Part shown: positions 1 through 7,552 of the stretch, in pieces
Numbering within the stretch: position 1 is the first letter of the stretch
Layout: the number at the start of each line of letters is the position of its first letter
Assembly: GCA_031274385.1 (NCBI GenBank)
Contig: JAISQH010000469.1
Coordinates: forward strand, 1 to 8,560
From: Planctomycetaceae bacterium
GTDB lineage: Bacteria; Planctomycetota; Planctomycetia; Pirellulales; Thermoguttaceae
Direction: 5' to 3'
Length of the DNA: 8,560 bases
Notes under the pieces: generated by a model
What the model saw: only the letters and a program-made list of their open reading frames with translations
Databases searched by the model: none
Told to the model about the DNA's origin: nothing
Position numbers and translations under genes: made by a program

Positions 1-137
1 GTAAAACCGTAACAATTATTATCAATATTTGACCGTTTGCGGTTCAGAACAAAATTTCACCATTTGTAACAATTCATTGTAGAATACAACAAGAATTAAA
101 ATAGATCATTACTCCAATCCTTGCCCGATTACAAAAG

Positions 138-1895
138 ATGGACAAAAAAAATATCAAACAACAACCTCATGCCGTACCCGTTCCGCGCCGGATTCCGGTG
201 CCTGCTTCGCCGTCGTTCGTTCAATCCTTATCGGAAAATCCTACGTTAGGATATATGATCGTTGGCGGTTTGAGCGTTTTGCTTTTGCTGTTGATTATTG
301 TTGCTGTAACTATGTTCGACTCTCCTGCATTATCAAACAAACAATCGGGCAAAAAGCCGGACGAAAAATCTTCCTCAACCTCAGAACAAACAGAAGAAGA
401 AACCGAAACAAAAACCGCCGAAGAAAAAGCGGAACAAGAACGCCGTGAAGCGGAAGCATTAGCCGCCGCCGAAAAAGAAGGACAAAAACGCAGAGAAGCC
501 AAAGCGAAAGCCATCAAGGAAAAAGCCGACAAAGAAAAAGCAGAACAGGAACGCCGTGAAGAGGAAGAAAAAACCGCCGAAGAAAAACGACACCACGAAA
601 AATCAACCAAGCTCCAATTTACCAAAACACTAAAATTATTGGACGAAAATTTTCCTGTAAAACCGTTACATCAGAATTTCAGTGGAGATATTCAGCATCC
701 TGAAAGTCTTCATCCGAAATTTGCTGATCTTTGGACTTTGAAAGAGTGTTTTTCGTTGCGTTATATTTCCTATTCACCGGCATTGTGTTTTTGGGAGAAA
801 AATATTTCGCCGCACGAAATTGTGATTTCCTGTCAGCAACATGATGTTTTTCGTTTCTTTTTGGACGAAAAAGGGTTACACGGTCAATGGCTTGACGATC
901 CGTCCGTCACTCTTGAATCGTTTCAAAAATTAAACGGCATTGTCATTGGCGAATTGGAAATCGTTCAGGCGTCAGACGGTCAAACCGTCAAAACTGTTTC
1001 ACTGCTGCCGCCGGTGGAAGGTGAAACATTTCGACCATTACAAAAACAGATTGCGCTGCCTGTGAAATGTGATTGGAACGCACTTGGTTTTTCCGTTCAA
1101 CAATGGTCGATTTCGGGTCTCAAATGTTATCGCACAAAATATGCGTGGAAAACGCTGTCGCCGGATACATTACAATTTGACGCCGGTAATAACGATCTTG
1201 TTCAAATAAAATTGATTTTGCAACCGTTAGTTTCCGGTCAGGACGGAGAATGGAGCTTGCCCATTGATGTCCGAGAGATTCAACGGGACTCGGATATTTT
1301 GGAACGTTATATTTCCGGCACGAAAATTCCACCGGAAAACCTTGCTGCCAAAGTTGAGGAAGGAACCGTAGCAACCAATCGTGTCCGCAGTGATATGCTT
1401 GACGTTCGCCGTCAATTCAACAGGAATCATTCCAGAGCCAACAGAGCGTCACAAGCGATAAGTATTCTTAGCCGGCAATTATCAATGGCAAATGCCGTCG
1501 GAGCCGCATCAATCAGTTCGCAGATTTCGCAACAACATTCCATCCTCGCGAATTGTCGCGAAGCCATTGAGCGTCTTGGACCGGAACTGGTAAAACTGGA
1601 ATCGTTGTACGATAACTATTACGGAAAACTCAAAGTTCTCAAGGAATACAAATCTCTTCTTGACAAACCGAAAATGATTTATTCGGAAGAGCCGATGACC
1701 TTTACTATTACGATAACGCATCCAACCGTCCCGGAAAAACAATTAACGCTGCTCCGTATCAAGGAACCCGATATGGCAAATGAAAAAGATACGGTAATTC
1801 CCGACATTGTTGAAGATGATGAAGCCAAAACGGACGACGAGGAGAACGAAGATGATGATGATGACGATCAGGAGTCCGACGATTTGGGTAAATGA
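138..1895 (+). CDS. Single-pass membrane protein with TolA-like coiled coil and a C-terminal domain shared with the next gene
   Basis: I do not recognise a named family. The 585-residue product has a short basic, proline-rich N-tail (VPVPRRIPVP at residues 13-22), a strong hydrophobic segment at about 38-60, a Glu/Lys/Ala/Arg-rich stretch at about 72-156 that should form a charged coiled coil like the stalk of TolA, a mixed domain at about 165-410, a helical region at about 415-515, a short beta segment (TFTITITHP) and an acidic tail (556-585) with six consecutive Asp. Basic residues before the TM helix suggest N-in, so the bulk is probably outside the inner membrane. The C-terminal domain is paralogous to that of the next gene: NISPHEI (222-228) and LDEKGLHGQW (242-251) match NISPQEI and LDENGLHGEW there with identical spacing. 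The ATG at 138 is chosen because it gives the full N-tail before the TM helix; only a weak A-rich stretch precedes it. The last six codons and the stop lie inside a 48-bp repeat. Coding is certain; function is unknown. Confidence 0.93.
   Translation: MDKKNIKQQPHAVPVPRRIPVPASPSFVQSLSENPTLGYMIVGGLSVLLLLLIIVAVTMFDSPALSNKQSGKKPDEKSSSTSEQTEEETETKTAEEKAEQERREAEALAAAEKEGQKRREAKAKAIKEKADKEKAEQERREEEEKTAEEKRHHEKSTKLQFTKTLKLLDENFPVKPLHQNFSGDIQHPESLHPKFADLWTLKECFSLRYISYSPALCFWEKNISPHEIVISCQQHDVFRFFLDEKGLHGQWLDDPSVTLESFQKLNGIVIGELEIVQASDGQTVKTVSLLPPVEGETFRPLQKQIALPVKCDWNALGFSVQQWSISGLKCYRTKYAWKTLSPDTLQFDAGNNDLVQIKLILQPLVSGQDGEWSLPIDVREIQRDSDILERYISGTKIPPENLAAKVEEGTVATNRVRSDMLDVRRQFNRNHSRANRASQAISILSRQLSMANAVGAASISSQISQQHSILANCREAIERLGPELVKLESLYDNYYGKLKVLKEYKSLLDKPKMIYSEEPMTFTITITHPTVPEKQLTLLRIKEPDMANEKDTVIPDIVEDDEAKTDDEENEDDDDDDQESDDLGK
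424..567 (+). repeat. Duplicated 33-bp block inside the coiled-coil coding region
   Basis: Positions 424-456 and 535-567 match at 30 of 33 bases, 111 bp (37 codons) apart and in frame. Both encode KAEQERRE followed by acidic residues (residues 97-104 and 134-141). This looks like internal expansion of a charged coiled coil rather than a mobile element. Confidence 0.75.
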
Positions 1896-1923
1896 TCTTT
1901 TTTGAACACGAATAAAAACGAAC
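1876..1923 (+). repeat. 48-bp intergenic repeat, copy 1 (overlaps the end of the first gene)
   Basis: This segment matches 4349-4396 at 41 of 48 bases without gaps. It shares the cores CCGACGATT, AATGAT, TTTTTTGAAC and AATAAAAA with that copy. The first gene's last six codons and its TGA stop (1893-1895) lie within it. It may be a dispersed intergenic repeat or the remnant of a duplication that also produced the two paralogous genes. The T-run at 1897-1903 has no stem before it, so I do not call it a terminator. Confidence 0.75.
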
Positions 1924-1974
1924 GTTTATTATAATCACCTTCAGATAATAGGAACCCATTAAACAAATGAATTG

Positions 1975-1989
1975 AACTCCTACGGAGTT
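1975..1989. terminator. Small hairpin between genes 1 and 2, possible weak terminator or repeat core
   Basis: AACTCC-TAC-GGAGTT forms a perfect 6-bp stem with a 3-base loop, followed by ATTTTGT. The stem is short and the T-run is interrupted, so intrinsic termination would be weak. It could instead be the core of a palindromic intergenic repeat. It lies 80 bp after the first stop and 85 bp before the next start. Confidence 0.3.
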
Positions 1990-2074
1990 ATTTTGTACAA
2001 AAAGAACACATCATCAATTAGTTCATTTAATATTACCGAAACAATCAATTAACCATATTAACCCCATTTTTCTC

Positions 2075-4312
2075 ATGCCCTTTTTCATCTATTATCAAGG
2101 TCGGAAACAAGGACCGCTTACAGATGGACAAATAGTAACGCTTTTGTTTCGCGGAACCATTTCGGAAGACACCGAAGCGTCGTTCAATGAAGAAGACTGG
2201 CAACCGCTCCATTCGTTGCCCGGTTACGAAAGATTGCACGCCCAAGTTGTCGAACGACAAGGTAAAACACCGCCCGCCGCACCAACTAACGTTACGAAAA
2301 CAACTAAAAACGCGCAGCCCGCCCGTGCAAAAAAACAACCCTCCGACACTTACTCTCTTGCCCCGATTACCGATTCAAAAACCAAGCCATCCGAAGCAAT
2401 TGATCTTGCCAAAATACAAGATTCCGACAACTACACACTTGCTCCGATTACCGATTCGAAAACAAAGCAGTCCGAAATCATTGATCTTGCCGAAATACAA
2501 GATTCCGGCACCTACACTCTTGCCTCGATTACCGATTCAAAAACCGGCGATACTTCCATTCGCGCCGGAGAAAAACAAGTCCAAACACCGCCCGTTGTAA
2601 CACCTGCCGCAACACCCGTTGATCCGTTTGGTACTGATCCGTTTGCCGCGTTGAATACCGTTACAAATGATCCGTTCGCTTCTGCCGGATTCAACTTTGA
2701 CGATTTTACACAAAAAATTGACGCCACTCAGTGGCAATCGCCCGCTTCAACATCAAATTCGGGAACCGCTCCATCCTTATCGGGAAATCACCAAATGTTG
2801 TACATTATTGGCGGCTCGGTAATCGGTTTGCTTGTTTTGATCTTGCTTGTTGTTCTGTTCAAATCCGGCTCCGCCGTACCGTCCGACAAACAATCTCCAC
2901 AAACCGAAGAAATGGCGATGGCGGAGGAAAATACAGTACCGAAATTACAAGAAATCGAAACAACAACCGATGTTCCGGGTGTTGCGGCGATAACAGTACC
3001 GGAACCGCAAGAAACCGAAACGAAAACCGATGTCACGAATGTTGCGGCGATGACAGTGCCGGAAACGCAAGAAACCGAAACGAAAACAGAAAATGTTGCC
3101 GTCAATAAGGAACAGCCCCAAAACAAACCGGAAGAGCAAACCGACGAGAGTTTACCGCAACAAAAACTTGAGAACAATCTCGCCAATGCCGCTTCGGCAT
3201 TGGATGCCGTTTTTCCCATTAAGTCTTTGGCAGTGAGTGCTGTCGGCAGTATTTCAATGCCTCAAAGTGAGAATAAAAACGTTGCAACTATTTTTCCGTT
3301 CAAAGAGCAATTCCTGTTGAAATATGTATCTTATATTCCTCAACGGTCTTTTTCCGCACTCAATATTTCTCCGCAAGAAATCGCAATCATTTTTGAGAAG
3401 GAAAAAGTGTACCGGTTATTTCTTGATGAGAACGGCTTACACGGAGAATGGGTTGTGTCGCCGGTCATGACGATTGATTCGTATCAGATTCTTAACGGTC
3501 TCGCTCTTGCCGAAGTGGAAGTTATCCGAACGGATACACTGCAAGTTCTCAAAACAATTTCATTGTTTGAACCGCTTGCTAAAAAAGAACGTTTCAGTAT
3601 GTCAGCCCAACAAATTTTATTGGATGAGATCAATTTGGATTTCGTTACGTTGGGTGTGGACGAAAATTACTTGCGAATTACCAAGATAAAAAATCTTCAC
3701 CTGCCTGATCAACGGAAACAGGTCAATGATGATACGTTACGTTATTTTTTTCGTGACGACGGAAAGGATTGTGAAGTGGACATCAGAGCCATTGCGAAAA
3801 CTCCGTTAAAGTCTTCCGATGGTCGATGGCGTATCCCTATTGTTACGGATGCCGAATTTACTCCCACCGCAGAAGAACTCGGAAGAGTTAGTCAAATTAA
3901 GACTTTTCTCGGAAGGAATATTGACGCCGCAAAATCATTGGCGAGAAACCGTACAGATCAATATGGAAGAGTATTAACTGTTGCGGAAGAGATCGGAGCC
4001 AGTGCCGGCGTAACTCTTAGTGTTCTCGATGATATTGATCGGGAATTTAGAGCGAAGAGTACCACTCTCAAACAGCGTAACGCGTCCGCCTACCGTCAAT
4101 ATACAGAAATAGTTACAAATTATCGTGAGAGACTGAATAAAGCCAAAAGAATGATCATGGCGGAATCCATTGCCTTTGAAATCATGCTGATCCATCCAGA
4201 CGATCCGAAAAGAATGTTTTTGCTCGTTAAAGCGGGCAAGCAGAACGGTCATTCTGAGGAGGAGAGTATTGCCAACGAACAAACTGAAACAACAAATGAG
4301 ATTCCTAATTGA
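2075..4312 (+). CDS. GYF_2-domain single-pass membrane protein with tandem-repeat linkers
   Basis: The 745-residue product opens directly with a GYF_2-type domain (residues 1-52: YYQGRKQGPL near the start, W42 in DWQPL near the end). A low-complexity linker follows, with two and a half 27-residue repeats (91-157; consensus YxLAxITDSKT) and three DPF motifs (183-185, 188-190, 199-201). A TM helix spans about 242-262, then an acidic Thr/Glu linker with 20-residue repeats (287-343). A C-terminal domain (about 370-720) is paralogous to that of the preceding gene: NISPQEI at 430-436, LDENGLHGEW at 450-459, then DGRW-PI, a helical region and a closing beta segment. GYF domains in eukaryotes bind proline-rich peptides; the bacterial GYF_2 family is usually the N-terminal part of membrane proteins. 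N-in topology is inferred. The start at 2075 is fixed by the domain beginning at residue 2; no Shine-Dalgarno is visible in the CATTTTTCTC leader. Overall function is unknown. Confidence 0.93.
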   Translation: MPFFIYYQGRKQGPLTDGQIVTLLFRGTISEDTEASFNEEDWQPLHSLPGYERLHAQVVERQGKTPPAAPTNVTKTTKNAQPARAKKQPSDTYSLAPITDSKTKPSEAIDLAKIQDSDNYTLAPITDSKTKQSEIIDLAEIQDSGTYTLASITDSKTGDTSIRAGEKQVQTPPVVTPAATPVDPFGTDPFAALNTVTNDPFASAGFNFDDFTQKIDATQWQSPASTSNSGTAPSLSGNHQMLYIIGGSVIGLLVLILLVVLFKSGSAVPSDKQSPQTEEMAMAEENTVPKLQEIETTTDVPGVAAITVPEPQETETKTDVTNVAAMTVPETQETETKTENVAVNKEQPQNKPEEQTDESLPQQKLENNLANAASALDAVFPIKSLAVSAVGSISMPQSENKNVATIFPFKEQFLLKYVSYIPQRSFSALNISPQEIAIIFEKEKVYRLFLDENGLHGEWVVSPVMTIDSYQILNGLALAEVEVIRTDTLQVLKTISLFEPLAKKERFSMSAQQILLDEINLDFVTLGVDENYLRITKIKNLHLPDQRKQVNDDTLRYFFRDDGKDCEVDIRAIAKTPLKSSDGRWRIPIVTDAEFTPTAEELGRVSQIKTFLGRNIDAAKSLARNRTDQYGRVLTVAEEIGASAGVTLSVLDDIDREFRAKSTTLKQRNASAYRQYTEIVTNYRERLNKAKRMIMAESIAFEIMLIHPDDPKRMFLLVKAGKQNGHSEEESIANEQTETTNEIPN
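2345..2545 (+). repeat. 81-bp in-frame tandem repeat (27 residues, 2.5 copies)
   Basis: Units run 2345-2425, 2426-2506 and a partial third at 2507-2545. Each encodes D/G-x-Y-x-LA-P/S-ITDSKT, and the full units continue with SE-x-IDLAxIQDS. The units lie in the predicted cytosolic linker between the GYF_2 domain and the TM helix. The strict conservation of Tyr-x-Leu-Ala and ITDSKT suggests a repeated short binding motif or very recent expansion. Confidence 0.88.
2933..3103 (+). repeat. 60-bp in-frame tandem repeat (20 residues, nearly 3 copies)
   Basis: Units begin at 2933, 2993 and 3053; the third is shortened by a few codons. Each encodes TVPxxQExETxT, and the first two continue with DVxxVAA. 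The array sits just outside the TM helix on the predicted outer side and is rich in Thr, Glu and Pro, consistent with an extended spacer. Confidence 0.87.
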
Positions 4313-4348
4313 ATTAAAAAACACAATATTGAATTTCAAATGAGAAAG

Positions 4349-4396
4349 CCGACGATTCGGATCAATGATTTTTTTTGAACGCCAATAAAAATGAAC
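4349..4396 (+). repeat. 48-bp intergenic repeat, copy 2
   Basis: This segment is 41/48 identical to 1876-1923. Here it lies 36 bp downstream of the stop of the second gene and is wholly non-coding. The equivalent of the first gene's TGA is preserved at 4366-4368, but in a different frame from the second gene. An AACTCC hexamer follows at 4406-4411, as one does after copy 1, though without the matching hairpin arm. Confidence 0.75.
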
Positions 4397-4485
4397 CAAA
4401 AAATTAACTCCATGACAGCCGGAAACAAAATGTAGTTACCGGTTTAGTGGAACACGTTACCAATAATAAACTTCGAGATTAAACT

Positions 4486-7383
4486 ATGGACAACAATCCT
4501 CAGATGCTTACCGAACGAATACGAGCTGCTATTTCGTTTCCTGATACGATTTCTCCTGAAGAAATGCGTCACCTTGCCCGTCAGTACAAGGAATCTTGTA
4601 CGGAATTAAATCGGCGTATGTGGCAATGTATGGAACATATCCGTAACTCCGGCGGCGACAGCGGCGGCAATCTTGCCGAAGCCGTTCGTCTGGCGGAGAT
4701 GAAGCCGAATCTTCAGGAATTGTACACTTCCCTCGACTTTGAGGAACGGGAAGAATGGTGTGAACTTGTTTCAACATTTGGCTTTGATGTTCCGCCGCCG
4801 CTTCCCAACAAATATTTGGAAGAATTGAACGAAGTGTATCTGAAAATCTCGCCGATGGAACCGCTTTTGCGTTGGCACCGGTTTTACGCTTTGAACGGTT
4901 CGTCGGTACGGGAACGCCTCGCCGTTCTTCGTGCCATTGCTAAGGCTGATATAACGAACACTTTTTGGAGCAGTGATCAAGAAGATTTCGAAAAAGTCCG
5001 AATCAAAGAATTGGGCAAAGAAATTCAAGATGCCATCGCCGCCAAAAATTCCGTACAAATTCGTGCGCTTTACAACGAATTGACGTCACCCGATTGGCGC
5101 ATTAAACTTCCTGAGGAGTTTCGCCGAACCATTTGTGCTCATGTGTTACAAGGTCATGCCGATACGCTGTTACAACATTTTGCCGCGTTTGATTATTCGC
5201 AAGCGGTCACTGTTCATAAACAAATTCAGCAAATTCTTGATGCAAACAAGATGGCGTTACCAGCCGATATAGAACGGACGATTCGTCCTGCCGTTCGTTG
5301 GCTTAATGAAACAGAACAGCAAAACGAACTTCAGTACAAATTTGAGCGTTGTTCCAACCAGTTACAAAAAGCATTGGAACAGGAAAGTCCGGTGCCGACG
5401 CTGGAAAGTCTTTATTACTCACTGAGTACCGCCGCCTCACAAGCCGGAGCAACCATTTCCGCTGAGTTGGAAAAATTTTATCGTTCGCAAATTCATGCCC
5501 ACGAATCACGCAAGTTCCGAAAAACGTTATTTACCGTTATTACAATTGTCAGTGTCTGTCTATTGGTTGGCGGTGTGATTACGTTGGGATTGGTTCAGCG
5601 AAACAAGCAACTACAGATTAATAAAGTTGTTGCCAGTCTACAAAATATTGAAACGGAAAAAAGATTCGGAGAAATTCCGGGAGCCGTTCAACGCTATGAA
5701 AATGAGAGTGCACCGGAAATTCGTAACGTTCTTGGTCGGCTTAAAGCAATGTTACAAGCCGATCAAGAAAGGGCAAAGAAATTTGAAGATTATTACTCTA
5801 AAGCCGCAACCGCTTTGGAACCGCCCAAGCAGCCGACATTGCTTGAGTTGGAAGGAATCAAAATTTTCGTTGATGACGCGGGAAAACTTTTCCGTATACC
5901 ACAGGAAGAGACGAAATTTTTAGAATTGAAACGAAAATTCGATACAACCCGTGCAGCACGGCAACGAGAAACCGACACCGAGTTTAGTAAAAAATTGGAA
6001 GAAATTCAGGACGAATTCAAAACTCTTCCTCGAAACGCCGAATTATCAAACGATCTGCTTTTGGAGTTAAATAATACAATAAAGGATTTGATTAGCCGTA
6101 CCGAAAAATTGCTACAGCAATATGGCATTTCTAAGGAAATGAAAAAGGAGGGAGACAATCATTTGGATCTTATGGTCAAATATCAAAAAGAAACGGACGA
6201 GAAAATAGAACAAAATCAAGCACTTCAGAAACTCTTCGACTCGGTTCCTAATTGGACTGCTTATGAATCGGAACTCAAAAATTTTGTCGTCAAATACTCG
6301 AAACATCAAGCCGCGTCGGATATGGAAGTGGTCTTGCAAGAACTGGAAAAAATCAAAGAAGTTTACGTTCTGCTTCATGGTTTGGCGGATTCTTATAACA
6401 AACACGTCGGCGATTTTGATGTGTTAAAAAAAGAGGCACCGGGATTGTTGAAACAGTATGAAAATTTATCGTCATACGTTACAGTATCGCCCGAACAACT
6501 TTTTTCACCGGGAAAATGGCTCGAAAAATTATCTCAAACAAAACCGTTGACGACGGATGATTTTAAGGAGACGGAATCACATTTTAAAAATCTGTCCAAA
6601 CGGCAACTTTGGGCATGGATTGATAAGGAGCAATGGTATTACCTTACCACAGAACCGAAACAAGAAGGGACTTATGATTACGTTACAACTTTTATTTCCG
6701 ACCCGAAGCCGTATCGTGTTCGGAAGGATGATTTCAAAAACAACCAATTTGACGGGACACAATATAAGTTTGCCATTGAGGCTCTCAAAAAGATTGACTC
6801 CATCAGAGAGGATGGAAGCAAAGAGGATGCGGTTGATGTCATTTGCGCTCTTATGAAAAACTTGTTGTTGACGCGCGGGATTGATCCGATCTTAAAATGT
6901 GTCACGTTAAATTTATTGATTTCCGATTTATCAAAAATAGATCCGATATTCGCCGACAATTTCAAACGTCACCATGAGATAATTAAAACAAGCGGTATTG
7001 ACATGTACATCAATTGGATGGATGTTAATTCGACAGATACAATTCCGAAACGGAATCAGGCAACAGTAGCACTTGGCAGATTACCGGCGATTGAAACACT
7101 CGCTTTGAAAACAAAAGAGGAACAGAAACAACTTAGGAATGCGCTCCAAAACTGTAACCCTCGTTTCGAGTGGATTGGCGCGTTATCGAAAAGTAAAGGG
7201 GCATGGTCTTGCCAAACGAAATCAAGTTCACGGTCAGGCAAAGGCGATCTTTATATTCTTCGTCTGAAACCGGATAAAACGGTTGCTTATATTAGGATCG
7301 GCAGTCTTTCCGGTACTGAAATTAAATTGGATGGTATCGGTACATCGTGTTTGCAAGGTATCCCTGTATTTTTAAAACAATAA
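4486..7383 (+). CDS. Large single-pass membrane protein, unknown family, coiled-coil-rich outer half
   Basis: I do not recognise a named family for this 965-residue product. Residues 1-345 are mostly helical and predicted cytosolic, with a glycine-rich break (GGDSGGN, 56-62) and a polyproline stretch (VPPPLP, 102-107). A hydrophobic helix spans about 348-370, flanked by basic residues (RKFRK before, QRNK after). The rest is predicted to be outside the membrane: long charged helices or coiled coils (about 380-690), an aromatic patch (WAWIDKEQWYYL, 709-720), more helix (about 765-890) and a small beta-rich C-terminal domain (about 890-965, FEWIGAL to the terminal PVFLKQ). It has no signal peptide, catalytic motif or nucleotide-binding loop that I can see. 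It starts 173 bp after the GYF_2 gene and ends 169 bp before the protease gene, all in one direction. The ATG at 4486 lacks a clear Shine-Dalgarno. A scaffold or envelope-bridging role fits the shape but is inference. Confidence 0.93.
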   Translation: MDNNPQMLTERIRAAISFPDTISPEEMRHLARQYKESCTELNRRMWQCMEHIRNSGGDSGGNLAEAVRLAEMKPNLQELYTSLDFEEREEWCELVSTFGFDVPPPLPNKYLEELNEVYLKISPMEPLLRWHRFYALNGSSVRERLAVLRAIAKADITNTFWSSDQEDFEKVRIKELGKEIQDAIAAKNSVQIRALYNELTSPDWRIKLPEEFRRTICAHVLQGHADTLLQHFAAFDYSQAVTVHKQIQQILDANKMALPADIERTIRPAVRWLNETEQQNELQYKFERCSNQLQKALEQESPVPTLESLYYSLSTAASQAGATISAELEKFYRSQIHAHESRKFRKTLFTVITIVSVCLLVGGVITLGLVQRNKQLQINKVVASLQNIETEKRFGEIPGAVQRYENESAPEIRNVLGRLKAMLQADQERAKKFEDYYSKAATALEPPKQPTLLELEGIKIFVDDAGKLFRIPQEETKFLELKRKFDTTRAARQRETDTEFSKKLEEIQDEFKTLPRNAELSNDLLLELNNTIKDLISRTEKLLQQYGISKEMKKEGDNHLDLMVKYQKETDEKIEQNQALQKLFDSVPNWTAYESELKNFVVKYSKHQAASDMEVVLQELEKIKEVYVLLHGLADSYNKHVGDFDVLKKEAPGLLKQYENLSSYVTVSPEQLFSPGKWLEKLSQTKPLTTDDFKETESHFKNLSKRQLWAWIDKEQWYYLTTEPKQEGTYDYVTTFISDPKPYRVRKDDFKNNQFDGTQYKFAIEALKKIDSIREDGSKEDAVDVICALMKNLLLTRGIDPILKCVTLNLLISDLSKIDPIFADNFKRHHEIIKTSGIDMYINWMDVNSTDTIPKRNQATVALGRLPAIETLALKTKEEQKQLRNALQNCNPRFEWIGALSKSKGAWSCQTKSSSRSGKGDLYILRLKPDKTVAYIRIGSLSGTEIKLDGIGTSCLQGIPVFLKQ

Positions 7384-7447
7384 AAACAATGACTTTATTG
7401 ATTTACGGTATTGATGAAGTGATCGTTTTTGATTTTTAAGGATTGCG

Positions 7448-7520
7448 CGCAAAGACGCAAAGAAAATCAAGGTTAGTTTTAATTTGTTTCATTTTTTCGT
7501 GAGATTTCGTGTTTTTCGTG
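7448..7520. repeat. Short tandem motifs in the gap before the protease gene
   Basis: CGCAAAGA occurs twice in direct tandem (7448-7455, 7456-7463), and TTTCGTG occurs three times at 9-10 bp spacing (7495-7501, 7505-7511, 7514-7520). Motifs of this CGCAAAGACGCAAAG / TTTCGTGTTTTTCGTGG kind are, to my knowledge, common in dispersed intergenic repeats of many environmental bacteria. No open frame of useful length is present here. Confidence 0.55.
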
Positions 7521-7552
7521 GTAGAATCCTCATTTTTAACAACAAAAATACA

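Noticed and set aside
3..32. Possible C-terminal tail (KTVTIIINI then stop) of an upstream gene
   Set aside because: Only nine codons are visible before a stop; too short to support a gene.
56..85. Promoter-like TTCACC - 18 bp - TAGAAT upstream of the first gene
   Set aside because: It is a weak match in AT-rich sequence and the sigma factor preference of the organism is unknown.
975..989. Perfect hairpin GACGGT-CAA-ACCGTC
   Set aside because: It is inside the first coding region with no T-run and no sign of regulation; probably chance.
1958..2031. Imperfect inverted repeat (14/18) flanking the AACTCC hairpin
   Set aside because: The arms (1958-1975 and 2014-2031) are very AT-rich and the match is near what chance allows; no target-site duplication seen, so not called a mobile element.
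2187..2600. 137-codon open frame on the + strand inside the GYF_2 gene
   Set aside because: It is a shifted frame of the repeat-rich linker; the product is a Pro/Lys/Leu low-complexity shadow, while the main frame has a clear domain and TM helix.
2345..3103. Direct repeats as a possible CRISPR array
   Set aside because: Units are contiguous, in frame and translated, without spacers.
3974..4399. 141-codon open frame on the minus strand over the end of the GYF_2 gene
   Set aside because: It is antisense to a well-supported gene. Its SKKIIDPNRR start, echoed by an antisense frame after the first gene, comes only from the 48-bp repeat.
7389..7439. 16-codon open frame MTLLIYGIDEVIVFDF just after the large gene
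   Set aside because: It shares CAATGACTT and an A-rich leader with the true start at 7553, so it could be a decayed start or leader peptide, but its length and the lack of other support make chance likely.
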